The position numbers were made by a program, and so were the translations under genes. From Gambelia wislizenii (Eukaryota; Chordata; Lepidosauria; Squamata; Crotaphytidae), in the NCBI GenBank assembly GCA_030847615.1, contig JAUMIR010000001.1, positions 249,863,187 through 249,927,186 of the forward strand: a stretch of 64,000 bases of DNA, given 5' to 3'. The notes below the pieces were generated by a model. That model searched no databases. It had not been told where the DNA came from and worked only from the letters and a program-made list of their open reading frames with translations. Positions 61,101 to 63,021 of the stretch are shown piece after piece. Each line of letters opens with the position of its first letter. The first letter of the stretch is position 1.

Positions 61101-61984
61101 CTCACTGTCGTTGTTTGAAGCCAAAGAAAGGCCAGGGCTCCTTGGTTATAGTTTTGTCTTTCCAAGTCACCCTCTAAAAGGTTTTAAAGCATGCAACAAC
61201 CCAAGGTGCCCTGCTACTACATTTTCTCTTTTGGTCAGCATGAACAACTGTACAAGACCTGTACAAATGCAACAATGGCTACATGTATACTCAACACTAA
61301 ACCATAGTTTACTCGTCTGAGCATATGTCCATCCCACCACCCTACCCACCCACCTGCCACTCTGGCTCTCTTACAAGTAGAAGATTAGAAACTTTCATTC
61401 TTTCTCAACTAACCACTATTTTTCATTATGTTTGAACTGCAGTTCAACAGTATGCATGAACTGCAGTAAATGTTAACAGTGGCTTACTGAAACAAGCCAG
61501 GACTATAAACCATGGTTTGAATCGGATTTAGTTCTGTAAATAATAGTCCAGATTCTAATCTAATGAGGAACTGAAAGTGGAGAGCAAGTTTCTGATTTTC
61601 TGTTTACAGTTGACCTGGGGGCAAGATGGGGAAGAAAAGAAGTCCAAAGTGTGTGTGCTCAATGCTGTGGTTTAGCATTACTGGCAAATGCAGCCAGTGA
61701 TGGGTAGAACTGACATGTTTACTGATTTAAAGAGACTGCCTTCATTTCTGGAACAAGATAAATATTATAGGATGATGATGATGATGAACAATTAATACTT
61801 ACCTTTACTGAAACGAAAGAGATTTACAAAAGAACTATAGGCTGATTTAAACGGAGGTTCATCCTGGTCAGGAGTCAAAGGCTTGAAGTGTGTAAGGTGA
61901 GAGGGACTGCCAGGAGAGTAGGGAAGATCACTCATAGAGTCCAACGTCGGCGAGGCCTTGTCATCTGTGGCCATTTCATGGACC
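833..61984 (-). CDS. PIKFYVE: PIKFYVE, N-terminal part of the gene (18 coding exons)
   Basis: PIKFYVE phosphorylates PI3P to PI(3,5)P2 on endosomes and, with VAC14 and FIG4, controls endolysosome size and traffic (family knowledge). Eighteen minus-strand exons with GT-AG borders can be joined without a phase error into 831 codons plus one base. The conceptual protein matches vertebrate PIKFYVE throughout as I remember it: FYVE finger with the RRRHHCR core at residues 187-193, DEP domain at about 362-451, and the beginning of the Cpn60/TCP1-like domain from about 620. The kinase domain is outside the window, beyond position 1. The start codon is the ATG at 61972-61974, the first in the exon after a strong acceptor, and begins MATDDK as in mammals. 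No inactivating change was seen, so this reads as a functional gene. Coding length here is 2,494 bp over about 61 kb. Confidence 0.97.
1805..1900. repeat. Short squamate interspersed repeat (GGACTTACT-type palindrome)
   Basis: Contains a 'cctatgcatacttactt' half and a 'tggacttacttctgagtaag' half facing each other around 'gttgaatgcaagt'. The same motif appears at about 3125-3180, 55678-55735 and 56008-56090. I remember it as a common short repeat in lizard and snake genomes but cannot name the family. Confidence 0.4.
1956..1982. repeat. (GT)n microsatellite
   Basis: About 13 uninterrupted GT units within intron 17-18. Apparent open frames crossing it are artefacts of the repeat. Confidence 0.95.
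2302..2442 (-). CDS. PIKFYVE: PIKFYVE coding exon 17 (Cpn60/TCP1-like; residues 743-789)
   Basis: A 141-base exon encoding [38 protein letters not shown] and IALVINVKP. The acceptor is CACATCAG|GAAAGG and the donor AAGCCG|GTAAGT; both borders are phase 0. The final residues are KP where mammals have KSQ at this junction, a small divergence at the exon edge. Confidence 0.97.
2443..3591 (-). other. Intron 16-17
   Basis: Holds a 36-codon coding-like segment (2853-2961) and a short interspersed repeat piece (about 3125-3180). The remainder shows nothing recognisable. Confidence 0.7.
3592..3699 (-). CDS. PIKFYVE: PIKFYVE coding exon 16 (Cpn60/TCP1-like; residues 707-742)
   Basis: A 108-base exon encoding [20 protein letters not shown] then [16 protein letters not shown]. 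The acceptor is CTGTTTTAG|ATGAAC and the donor CTGCAG|GTTAGG; both borders are phase 0. This is the I-x-x-P-K-I-L-L-L core of the chaperonin-like domain, almost unchanged from mammals. Confidence 0.97.
3826..4140 (+). mobile_element. tRNA-derived SINE, interrupted by a short DNA element
   Basis: Positions 3826-3954 carry a degenerate tRNA-like head with a B-box-like 'ggttcaatccccagcatctc' followed by the 'ctgcctga..gaccctgtgagtcag' body. The matching 3' part 'tactgagttagatgg' resumes at about 4101. Between them (about 3955-4100) lies sequence of the 'ggcccttt-agatgttgttgaac' family that occurs at several places here. The body resembles a SINE I know from lizards ending '..gagctagatggaccaatgg'. 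Confidence 0.55.
4622..4775. mobile_element. Imperfect-palindrome hAT-like MITE
   Basis: The left half 'tttggccctccatctgttttg' is mirrored by the right half 'ccaaaacagctggaaagctaaaggttgag', with 'ttcccagaa' and 'ttctgggaa' inside. Related copies are at about 3955-4100, 8436-8575, 14560-14690, 17605-17740, 29275-29375, 60300-60425 and 63785-63880. The terminal 'CAGGGGT..CCCAAC' typical of such hAT MITEs is mostly eroded. Confidence 0.45.
5081..5155 (-). CDS. PIKFYVE: PIKFYVE coding exon 15 (Cpn60/TCP1-like; residues 682-706)
   Basis: A 75-base exon encoding [19 protein letters not shown] and NIAHKK, identical to mammals as I remember them. The acceptor is TTTTGCCAG|ATTCCA and the donor AAAAAG|GTATGA; both borders are phase 0. 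The [17 protein letters not shown] region is a hallmark of the chaperonin-like domain of the PIKFYVE/Fab1 family. Confidence 0.97.
5156..6612 (-). other. Intron 14-15
   Basis: Contains one complete CORE-type SINE (6061-6296). The other ~1.2 kb shows nothing recognisable. Confidence 0.7.
6061..6296 (+). mobile_element. tRNA-derived SINE with MIR/CORE-like centre
   Basis: The head 'gtgtggtgtagtggtttgag' is an A-box-like tRNA region and 'gggctcaaatctctgctc' the B-box-like part. The centre 'ttgggtgaccttgggcaaat' matches the MIR/CORE-SINE core, and the tail runs 'ccataagtctgaaacaactt' into (CAA)n. The same family occurs at 12297-12780, 15024-15255, 33027-33183, 52836-53035 and 54614-54838. Confidence 0.8.
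6613..6793 (-). CDS. PIKFYVE: PIKFYVE coding exon 14 (start of Cpn60/TCP1-like domain; residues 621-681)
   Basis: The acceptor is CTCTGTAG|CTCGGC and the donor AAAAAA|GTGAGT, ending in phase 0. It encodes [40 protein letters not shown] and [14 protein letters not shown]. This opens the chaperonin-like domain that in PIKFYVE is involved in contacts with the VAC14 scaffold (family knowledge). Confidence 0.97.
6794..7235 (-). other. Intron 13-14
   Basis: Short intron with a small tandem duplication, 'tatatatcatctctctt' at about 6890-6921, and no recognisable transposon. Confidence 0.7.
7236..7365 (-). CDS. PIKFYVE: PIKFYVE coding exon 13 (residues 578-620)
   Basis: The acceptor is ATTTTTTAG|AGTCTC and the donor GGCTGCT|GTAAGT, leaving in phase 2. 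It encodes [39 protein letters not shown] and MERLL, a conserved charged region leading into the chaperonin-like domain. Differences from mammals are few (for example F for P in KELPF). Confidence 0.96.
7424..7920. mobile_element. Pogo/Tigger-like MITE with CT-rich interior
   Basis: Bounded by TA dinucleotides. The left end reads cagtaggacccccgcatctg and the right end tggatgcaggggtgctattg, which are inverse to each other. TA target sites and CAGT termini are typical of the pogo branch of Tc1/mariner. The interior is an unusual C- and T-rich stretch of repeated CCTCCC/CCGCC motifs with no transposase. The long open frames here are due to base composition. Confidence 0.75.
8436..8575. mobile_element. 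hAT-like MITE
   Basis: The left half 'tgtggccctccagatgtttt' and 'ggcctacaactctcaccagc' is mirrored by 'tatctggaggaccacaagtt'. It is the same short palindromic family as at 4622-4775. Confidence 0.5.
9600..9868 (+). mobile_element. L2-like LINE 3' end
   Basis: A T-rich 3' UTR-like stretch leads to 'ctgccttgatccatagggag' and 'aggtggcaaaatattattat' followed by an irregular (TTA)n tail. This is the typical end of squamate L2-type LINE copies ('gccttgagcc..agggagaggcggg' then ATT repeats). No reverse transcriptase remains. Confidence 0.5.
9945..10085 (+). mobile_element. tRNA-derived SINE (same type as 3826-4140)
   Basis: The head 'gggcagtagctcagtagtgg' followed by a degenerate 'caggtttaaccaatgacac' B box and the body 'gtcagtgtaaatactgagcc' and 'acctggaccagtagt' match the second SINE family in the window. 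It is diverged and has no tail. Confidence 0.55.
10434..10779 (+). mobile_element. L1-like ORF2 fragment between GA arrays
   Basis: Translated on the plus strand, 10479-10650 gives [23 protein letters not shown] and [16 protein letters not shown] segments. These resemble the part of lizard L1 ORF2 that follows the reverse transcriptase. It ends in an A-rich AATAAA-containing stretch (about 10712-10730) and is flanked by GA dinucleotide arrays at 10448-10475 and 10733-10767. An 11-bp direct repeat, GAGCAGGTCTC, flanks the whole block. The frame contains stops. Confidence 0.4.
11182..11244 (-). CDS. PIKFYVE: PIKFYVE coding exon 12 (residues 557-577)
   Basis: A 63-base microexon with acceptor CTCTTTTCAG|AATACT and donor TCAAAG|GTAAGT. 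It encodes [19 protein letters not shown] followed by IK, against [20 protein letters not shown] in mammals. Entry and exit are phase 1, so loss of this exon alone would keep the frame. It is too short to stand out as an open frame and was found by joining exons 11 and 13. Confidence 0.93.
12297..12780. mobile_element. CORE-type SINE inserted into an opposite-strand copy
   Basis: A minus-strand copy starts at 12315 ('gtgccctcaaattgtttctg') and breaks at about 12361, after 'gggtgaaccta'. A plus-strand copy fills about 12362-12602, ending in (CAA)n. The minus-strand copy then resumes at 'tctatcatggggttttcttg' and ends near 12780. In other copies these two points are directly adjacent, which shows the order of insertion. 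Confidence 0.75.
14720..14900 (+). mobile_element. L2-like LINE 3' end
   Basis: A T-rich tract is followed by 'gtaaactgccttgggaggat' and 'ttttaaaatccattaaata', the usual ending of squamate L2-type copies. No coding part remains. Confidence 0.4.
15024..15255 (-). mobile_element. CORE-type SINE (reverse)
   Basis: Reads 'gttgtgtgccttcacatcat', 'gttttcttggcaagattttt', 'tgatttgcccaaagtcaccc' and 'aaaccactacacaacgccag', the complement of the family described at 6061-6296, over its full length. Confidence 0.75.
16087..16119. repeat. (GAA)n microsatellite
   Basis: Eleven near-perfect AAG units, a polypurine tract on the plus strand. A second such array is at 54846-54884. Confidence 0.95.
16493..17007. 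mobile_element. Tigger-like element carrying a SINE
   Basis: TA-bounded: the left end is cagttgtcccttgatattcg and the right end ggaaaacggaaggacaactg-like, inverse to each other. The interior has 'cccgtggataccaaaatcc' and 'gtgtcccttatataagatgg', also found at 62951-63181. A reverse-strand SINE (about 16655-16925: 'gctaattgcccccacaagcc', 'aaccactgcaccaccag') is inserted within it. Confidence 0.75.
17605..17740. mobile_element. hAT-like MITE
   Basis: The halves 'tggacctcaactcccatcac' and 'gatgaagagagttgtagtcc' face each other around 'ctcactggtcacactggg'. It belongs to the palindromic family at 4622-4775. Confidence 0.45.
18178..18345 (-). CDS. PIKFYVE: PIKFYVE coding exon 11 (residues 501-556)
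   Basis: It encodes [20 protein letters not shown], then [20 protein letters not shown] and [13 protein letters not shown]. The acceptor CAAATCTAAAAG|ATTC has a poor pyrimidine tract but is the only one that keeps the frame. The donor is CAGAAAG|GTATGA; entry and exit are phase 1. The sequence is close to mammalian PIKFYVE. Confidence 0.95.
18346..18798 (-). other. Intron 10-11
   Basis: A short intron of about 450 bp. Nothing but purine-rich intronic sequence is visible. Confidence 0.75.
18799..18946 (-). CDS. PIKFYVE: PIKFYVE coding exon 10 (acidic linker; residues 452-500)
   Basis: The acceptor is TCATGCAG|AGTACA and the donor TTGACCA|GTGAGT, leaving in phase 1. It encodes [39 protein letters not shown] and [10 protein letters not shown], essentially identical to mammals. 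The segment is strongly acidic and Ser-rich. The near-perfect conservation of a supposed linker suggests a binding site rather than a passive spacer (inference). Confidence 0.97.
19064..19363. mobile_element. Pogo/Tigger-like MITE, subfamily with GGAGGACCTAGAAATGCC core
   Basis: TA-bounded, with left end cagtacgaccccagtaccc and right end gatatggagtcatactg. The interior carries 'ggaggacctagaaatgccta' followed by an inverse copy 'aggaatctctagatcctcc', so the middle is itself palindromic. The same core is found at 30544, 32314, 49984 and 53804. Confidence 0.7.
19772..19950. mobile_element. Short pogo-like MITE
   Basis: TA-bounded, 179 bp; the left end is cagtgggccctccagatcca and the right end ctgatcaggagggcctactg. 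The interior 'gaaaccatggattgg' is typical of Tigger-type ends. No coding capacity. Confidence 0.65.
20590..21160 (+). mobile_element. L2-like LINE 3' region split by a tRNA-derived SINE
   Basis: Positions 20605-20735 read like the end of a LINE ORF plus UTR ('gagggccttttcagtggcc', 'ctgtggaatgcccaccctgg'). A SINE (about 20737-20944) follows, with head 'gtagtgcagtagttaaatgc', centre 'actcagccttccatccttcc' and 'gcaattagctaacacacatt', and a (GCTATT)n tail. The T-rich LINE 3' UTR continues to about 21160. Confidence 0.6.
21585..22260 (-). mobile_element. CR1 LINE 3' fragments
   Basis: Begins with repeated 'agaaacacagagt' units (the complement of the CR1 3' octamer-type repeat), then 'gttggaagagacctcaaggg', 'tccagtccaaccccctgcc' and 'ctctggacacgttccagctt', the conserved CR1 3' region read in reverse. 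A second overlapping piece starts at about 22138 and repeats the 'caaatatttaaacatggct' motif already present at 21893, so two truncated copies or an internal duplication are present. Confidence 0.85.
23929..24126 (-). CDS. Candidate in-frame cassette exon of PIKFYVE (66 codons)
   Basis: This stretch sits 86 bp downstream of exon 9 and is exactly 198 bp, with no stop in the frame set by exon 9. It is preceded by a T-rich run ending CATATAG and followed by CTCCCAG|GTAATT. Both borders are phase 0, so inclusion between exons 9 and 10 would keep the PIKFYVE frame. The predicted peptide starts [19 protein letters not shown] and ends KRKVGISQ; it is rich in Cys, Ser and Lys. I do not recognise it and do not recall it in the canonical mammalian protein. 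It could be an alternative exon inserting a basic loop after the DEP domain, or a chance open frame. Confidence 0.45.
24213..24324 (-). CDS. PIKFYVE: PIKFYVE coding exon 9 (DEP domain, end; residues 414-451)
   Basis: The acceptor is ACTTCCAG|AGCTCA and the donor CTACAG|GTATTG, ending in phase 0. It encodes [18 protein letters not shown] and [19 protein letters not shown], the end of the DEP domain. Because it ends in phase 0 and exon 10 starts in phase 0, a cassette whose length is a multiple of three can be inserted here without breaking the frame. Confidence 0.97.
24325..24622 (-). other. Intron 8-9
   Basis: A short intron of about 300 bp splitting the DEP domain; nothing else is visible in it. 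Confidence 0.75.
24623..24780 (-). CDS. PIKFYVE: PIKFYVE coding exon 8 (DEP domain, first part; residues 362-413)
   Basis: The acceptor is TTGTAG|GACTCA and the donor ACCAG|GTAGCA, leaving in phase 2. It encodes the first two thirds of the DEP domain: [15 protein letters not shown], then [20 protein letters not shown] and [14 protein letters not shown] domains are small helical modules that bind membranes or partners. Only conservative changes from the mammalian sequence are seen. Confidence 0.97.
26033..26403. mobile_element. Eroded pogo-like MITE with inverted interior
   Basis: The right end 'aaatgtaaagagtcgactg' then TA, and 'cattgtggttagggtcgagg' near the left, match the ends of the family at 51236 and 59851. 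Inside, 'ctatgccatttttattaggg' at about 26226 is mirrored by 'ccctattaaaaatgtcatag' at about 26301. The left terminus is lost. Confidence 0.5.
26580..28650 (-). mobile_element. CR1/L3-type LINE fragment, interrupted by a hAT element
   Basis: Outside the hAT insertion the sequence reads 'gaatcaaagttggaaggggc' then 'acatcaagtccaaccccctg', 'cattagacctagttctaccc', 'ccagaactgaacacagtact' and 'atgctttgctgaaatccaga'. These are the CR1/L3 3' region and end of ORF2 in reverse. It is much more diverged than the CR1 at 21585 and has many stops, so it is an old copy. Confidence 0.8.
26617..27570. mobile_element. Non-autonomous hAT transposon, 954 bp, GC-rich
   Basis: Perfect 14-bp terminal inverted repeats: CAGGGCCGGTTTAA at 26617-26630 and its complement at 27557-27570. 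An exact 8-bp target duplication CTTGTGGG flanks it (26609-26616 and 27571-27578). Both are diagnostic of hAT. The LINE it interrupts continues directly across the site. The interior is GC-rich in an otherwise AT-rich intron and is open in several frames on both strands, but I recognise no transposase. Frames such as [20 protein letters not shown] (minus) look protein-like, so captured exon sequence is possible. Confidence 0.88.
29444..29579 (-). CDS. PIKFYVE: PIKFYVE coding exon 7 (phospho-site linker; residues 316-361)
   Basis: The acceptor is CCCACCAG|ATCAGC and the donor CTTTTG|GTATAT, ending in phase 0. It encodes [20 protein letters not shown] and then a variable stretch ending DERKILL. 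Joined to exon 6 it gives R314-N-R-S-A-S319, an RxRxxS site equivalent to the AKT-phosphorylated serine of mouse PIKfyve (S318 in the numbering I recall). The piece [10 protein letters not shown] differs from the mammalian VRTETTEDERK, so this linker is evolving faster than the domains. Confidence 0.96.
30544..30800. mobile_element. Pogo/Tigger-like MITE
   Basis: TA-bounded, with left end cagtaggacccccatatcca and right end tacagggggggggtcctactg-like. The interior has 'ttttctaggtcctccaaggc' and 'gttcgctattatccatgg', linking it to 19064-19363. Confidence 0.75.
31499..32120. mobile_element. Pogo-like MITE with internally duplicated block
   Basis: TA-bounded, left end cagttgtcccttcgcattcg and right end aatgtgaagggataactg. 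Two similar ~110-bp blocks, each containing 'gctggagttgt(g/t)ttgttg' followed by a purine-rich run, occupy about 31798-31900 and 31968-32040. No transposase. Confidence 0.7.
32314..32590. mobile_element. Pogo-like MITE, eroded right end
   Basis: The left end cagttggacaaccaccacc follows TA. The interior has 'tggaggacctagaagatgtc' and its mirror, matching the 19064 subfamily. The right end 'gcagatatggaggatcctta' is worn. Confidence 0.6.
33027..33183 (+). mobile_element. CORE-type SINE, 5'-truncated
   Basis: Begins inside the core ('gggcaagtcatactctctca'), then 'ccataagtcagaaacaactc' and a clean (CAA)n tail to 33183. The tRNA head is absent. Confidence 0.75.
33185..35860 (-). mobile_element. 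Degraded Penelope-like retroelement
   Basis: Read on the minus strand, the order is RT-type motifs then GIY-YIG endonuclease. At about 35690-35640, [16 protein letters not shown] recalls the [10 protein letters not shown] motif. At about 35268-35200, [18 protein letters not shown] is the DVxSLYTNIPHxxG motif, and at about 34985-34955 YLGDIFV is the catalytic YLDDIFV with D changed to G. After a MITE insertion, 33870-33660 gives ALYIGQT-like and [20 protein letters not shown] followed by NLPGH, as in the Penelope GIY-YIG domain. Several stops and frame changes make it inactive. The 3' end near 33185-33300 reads 'gcatccgaagaagtgggttt', a tail often seen next to these elements. Confidence 0.8.
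33868..34322. mobile_element. Pogo-like MITE inserted in the Penelope-like element
   Basis: TA-bounded, with left end cagtagcacccctgtatcca and right end gatatgggggtgctactg. The GC-rich interior has repeated units around 'gccatggtgggggc' (34091 and 34168) separated by 'ctttccccaggatg' blocks. It separates the endonuclease part of the Penelope-like element from its reverse transcriptase part. Confidence 0.75.
35865..36290. other. Unassigned GC-richer block in intron 6-7
   Basis: Composition changes sharply from the flanking Penelope-derived DNA. A direct similarity exists inside it: 'gggacccagacagtcaacta' at about 36028 and 'gatccaggcagtcaactgg' at about 36089. A 141-codon plus-strand open frame spans it with no recognisable domain. 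It could be an inserted element, but I found no terminal repeats. Confidence 0.35.
40149..40238 (-). CDS. PIKFYVE: PIKFYVE coding exon 6 (Ser-rich linker; residues 286-315)
   Basis: A 90-base exon with acceptor ATTTGCAG|CTTGAT and donor GAATAG|GTGAGT. It encodes [20 protein letters not shown] then AGKSPARN, matching the mammalian linker with extra serines. It enters and leaves in phase 2. Together with the next exon it forms the R-N-R-S-A-S site discussed under exon 7. Confidence 0.95.
   Translation of the reverse strand, partial: LDSPRLFILQFVNTSWISSRGSRKITCTE
40239..42733 (-). other. Intron 5-6
   Basis: Contains an A/T-rich palindromic element (about 41680-42010). A fragment resembling the end of a hAT-like MITE is near 42500-42545. 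Nothing else is recognisable. Confidence 0.7.
41680..42010. repeat. A/T-rich palindromic repeat
   Basis: The left side has 'tgaactttttttcagaaaaa' and 'gaaaaattgaaaaaatgca'; the right side has 'ttttttcaattttttgaaaa' and 'aaacagaaaaaatgcaaca'. Such AATTTTTC/GAAAAATT foldback elements are familiar from reptile genomes, but I cannot name the family. Confidence 0.4.
42734..42941 (-). CDS. PIKFYVE: PIKFYVE coding exon 5 (end of FYVE finger and linker; residues 217-285)
   Basis: The acceptor is TTCTTGCAG|GTGACC. The exon begins [16 protein letters not shown], giving the last FYVE zinc pair C222 and C225, then a Ser/Asp-rich linker with [20 protein letters not shown]. The donor is non-ideal, CAAAA|GTATCA, and leaves in phase 2. 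It is supported because exon 6 restores the frame exactly (Q-N-L-I-H-P, mammals Q-S-L-I-H-P). A weak donor could favour some skipping or read-through. Confidence 0.95.
43081..43403. mobile_element. Tigger2/MER28-like MITE
   Basis: TA-bounded; the left end CAGGTTAAGTCTCCCTTATC and the right end GATAAGGGAGATTCAACCTG are inverted repeats with two mismatches. The interior 'aaattaccttcaggctatgt', 'gtgtataaggtgtatatgaa' and 'gacttgggtcccatctccaa' matches, from memory, the consensus of mammalian Tigger2-type MITEs (MER28) almost base for base. It encodes no transposase. Confidence 0.85.
44590..44940. mobile_element. hAT-like MITE ('gagcaaactgcagccc' type)
   Basis: The left end 'tggggtgagcaaactgcagc' is mirrored by the right end 'cacagttgcccacctctggt'. 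The interior carries 'ggccc' and 'aggccc' motifs and short purine runs. Other pieces of this type lie near 50626-50700 and 59408-59775. Confidence 0.45.
44938..45112 (+). mobile_element. tRNA-derived SINE, diverged
   Basis: The 'ggttggactaggacctagga' head, 'gtaggtgaccttgggccagc' core and 'ttgcagggctgttgtaggat' 3' part are in the order expected of a CORE-type SINE with a different 3' end from the 6061 family. The ends are unclear. Confidence 0.5.
45915..46086 (-). CDS. PIKFYVE: PIKFYVE coding exon 4 (FYVE zinc finger, first part; residues 160-216)
   Basis: This exon holds most of the FYVE finger, which binds PI3P and targets the kinase to endosomes. Visible zinc ligands are C173, C176, C192, C195, C200 and C203; the C222/C225 pair follows in the next exon. 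The basic PI3P-binding core is RRRHHCR (187-193), and YWMPDSQC at 166-173 is the family's W-x-x-D element. The acceptor is CCATAG|GACAGC and the donor ACACAG|GTAAAG; it leaves in phase 1. No expected ligand is missing. Confidence 0.98.
46087..47248 (-). other. Intron 3-4
   Basis: About 1.2 kb of AT-rich intron with no recognisable repeat. Confidence 0.7.
47249..47364 (-). CDS. PIKFYVE: PIKFYVE coding exon 3 (residues 121-159)
   Basis: The acceptor is TTCAG|AGAATAG and the donor AGCCAG|GTATTT; it enters in phase 1 and leaves in phase 0. It encodes [20 protein letters not shown] followed by [10 protein letters not shown], a conserved helix just before the FYVE finger. The sequence is nearly identical to the mammalian segment. 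Confidence 0.97.
48380..48430. repeat. (GGAA/GAAG)n microsatellite
   Basis: Irregular GGAAG and GAAAG units, purine-only on the plus strand. Confidence 0.9.
49984..50209. mobile_element. Pogo/Tigger-like MITE
   Basis: TA-bounded; left end cagttctactcctataatca and right end catggatactggggtcgatctg-like. The interior has 'gaaaccatggataataggga' and 'aggacatagaaatgcctaga', placing it with the 19064 subfamily. Confidence 0.65.
51040..51235 (+). mobile_element. L2-like LINE 3' end, cut by a MITE
   Basis: A T-rich 3' UTR ending 'gagctgctttgagtcccaat' and 'gggggaaagcagaatataaa', the usual LINE tail. The MITE at 51236 inserted into the following (AAT)n run, which resumes as (AATTAT)n at 51681-51702. 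Confidence 0.5.
51236..51680. mobile_element. Pogo-like MITE with three 96-bp tandem repeats
   Basis: TA-bounded; left end cagtcatcccttcacattcg and right end caaatgttgaggggcaactg. The interior carries units starting at 51344, 51440 and 51536, an exact 96-bp period. Each unit opens with 'ccttcccaaggcagcgagg' and contains near its middle the mirror 'cctcgctgccttgggaagg', a palindrome with a ~20-bp spacer. The element at 59851 has a shorter version of the same module. No transposase is present. Confidence 0.8.
52003..52691 (-). mobile_element. Possible solo LTR
   Basis: On the minus strand it begins TGTGGAGGGTGGGACC and ends CCCAACA, the TG..CA form of a retroviral-type LTR. An AATAAAG signal lies about 110 bp from its end. 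No convincing target duplication or internal coding region is visible, and the 689-bp length fits a solo LTR. It could instead be another kind of inserted repeat. Confidence 0.35.
52836..53035 (+). mobile_element. CORE-type SINE with internal deletion
   Basis: The head 'gccagcatggcatagtggtt', core 'ctgggtgaccttgggcaagt' and tail 'ataagttggaaacgacttga' match the 6061 family. About 30 bases after 'cagcctcaga' are missing compared with other copies. Confidence 0.75.
53804..54064. mobile_element. Pogo-like MITE, eroded left end
   Basis: The right end 'acaaatgtggagggacaactg' precedes TA. The interior has 'ttgtagatcctccagcatga' and 'gctgaaatgcctagagagga', matching the 19064 subfamily. The left 'actttcactggggttagg' resembles the 51236 family, so the copy mixes features of two subfamilies. 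Confidence 0.6.
54614..54838 (-). mobile_element. CORE-type SINE (reverse)
   Basis: Reads 'tgctgtgccttcaagccatt', 'ggctttcttggcagaatttg' and 'accactataccacactagat', the complement of the 6061 family. It is followed by a (GAA)n array at 54846-54884. Confidence 0.7.
55122..55182. repeat. (GT)n(GA)n compound microsatellite
   Basis: About 11 GT units run straight into about 18 GA units. Further GT/GA-rich, G-rich sequence follows at 55365-55620. Confidence 0.95.
58331..58519 (-). CDS. PIKFYVE: PIKFYVE coding exon 2 (residues 58-120)
   Basis: The acceptor is TTTTTCTAG|ATGATGG and the donor TTAG|GTAAGAG; entry and exit are both phase 1. The exon encodes a low-complexity Ser/Gln/Pro-rich segment ending [11 protein letters not shown], matching the ELQRRSSAL stretch of mammals. 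The first ten residues, [10 protein letters not shown], precede the VERAE motif. The mammalian form I remember runs directly from NK to ERAE, so this exon appears extended at its 5' end. No alternative in-frame AG exists that would remove them. Confidence 0.93.
58540..58990 (+). mobile_element. L2-like LINE 3' end with ORF remnant
   Basis: Positions 58600-58665 encode [19 protein letters not shown], the end of an L2-type ORF2. A T-rich UTR with 'caactgtaagctgtcttaag' and a degenerate (GAT)n tail to about 58985 follow. It is 5'-truncated, as most such copies are. Confidence 0.6.
59408..59775. mobile_element. GGCCC-type palindromic MITE
   Basis: The inner halves 'caacaggaagtgactgga' and 'agcacttcctgttttagaaa' and the outer halves 'tttggccctcctgggctg' and 'tggcccagagagggccaaaa' face each other. 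Relatives are near 54886-54935 and 56300-56400. Confidence 0.5.
59851..60247. mobile_element. Pogo-like MITE, close relative of 51236-51680
   Basis: TA-bounded; left end cagtcgtcccttcacattca and right end aatgtggaggggcaactg. The interior has 'cgctaccttgggaaggga' and 'cccttcccaagacagtga' modules like those forming the 96-bp repeats at 51344-51631, but not in a regular array. Confidence 0.75.
61803..61984 (-). CDS. PIKFYVE: PIKFYVE coding exon 1 (start codon; residues 1-57)
   Basis: The exon carries 10 bases of 5' UTR and then the ATG at 61972-61974. The acceptor follows a run of T residues ending in TTTTAG at 61985-61990, and the donor is AAAG|GTAAGT. The protein begins [12 protein letters not shown] and contains a [14 protein letters not shown] stretch and a SSFVNLFRF stretch, all recognisable from mammalian PIKFYVE. 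It ends in phase 1. An in-frame ATG lies 8 codons upstream but inside the intron, so it is not used. This region is a disordered N-terminal tail with no catalytic role known to me. Confidence 0.96.
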
Positions 61985-62986
61985 CTAAAAAAAAACATAC
62001 AAACTTGTTCACTTGTTATAATAAAATATATAACACCACCCAGATTTTAGAAATTCCTCAAAATCAATAAACAAAATGCCAGAGATATTTCCCTTTACCA
62101 ATCTGAATATAACGTGAATCCAAACAGTGTTTTCTGTCTTTCCATAAAAAAAGACATCATGCAAATGGGATAGCAACAGCTTCAAGGAGGAACCATTACC
62201 CTATTGTGGAAACATATAGATACGTAAACCTTAGAGTGGCCATACCATCTGTTCTGTGCTTTTCTCCCTGCCTCCCTTCCATATCTATTATTTCTGAATC
62301 AGAGAATAAAGATTGTAAGCAAGGCTACAATCATTTTGTTACATGTCTATCCCTATCACTTTTCTCTCAGGAGCAGTTGTACTTTAACCTTACAACAATC
62401 CAATTAGGTAAATTAGGCCAGTCTGCTGCCGGATGTATTTTACATAGGCTTGGATATAACACTTCCGACTTGCTAAGCCACAGTTTTAGCAAAGCAGGAA
62501 AGAGCATGAAGGTCCATGTATTTATTTACAGAACTACATACTGTATATCTTGTTTTTCTCCCATGAATAGGACACAATGAGGATACAGTTAAACAGTAAA
62601 AATATAATTAAAGCATAAAATGGACAAAAGCCTTACAATTGCAACACATTTTTTTAAAAAACACACCTAAAAGAGGGGAGAAGGCGCATCTACCCATTTA
62701 AACTAACCACAACAGCTAGCAAGGTCAATGGACAACATGCTGAATGAAGTTTCACCTGAACAAAAAGAGCTCCTCCCTTCATCCACCAGTTTTGGTTCAT
62801 CAGTCCTGACTAGCTCAGGGAGAGATGGGCAAGGGTGGCCTGGAACATATTTCTGAACCCCAATAAACAGTCTGTTTATTAGTTACATCTTTAGAAGGAC
62901 TAAAGTCTCTAAGCCAAAGTCATATTGTAAATTTAATAGCTAGGTAGATACAGTGGGCTGTCAGTATTCGCAGGGGTTTGGTTCCA

Positions 62987-63021
<35 letters not shown>

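Larger units (their letters stand above)
58520..61802 (-). other. Intron 1-2
   Basis: Contains an L2-like LINE end (58540-58990), a GGCCC-type palindromic MITE (59408-59775), a pogo-like MITE (59851-60247), a hAT-like MITE (60300-60425) and a GAT repeat (61772-61786). The block 60430-61770 shows nothing recognisable. Confidence 0.7.
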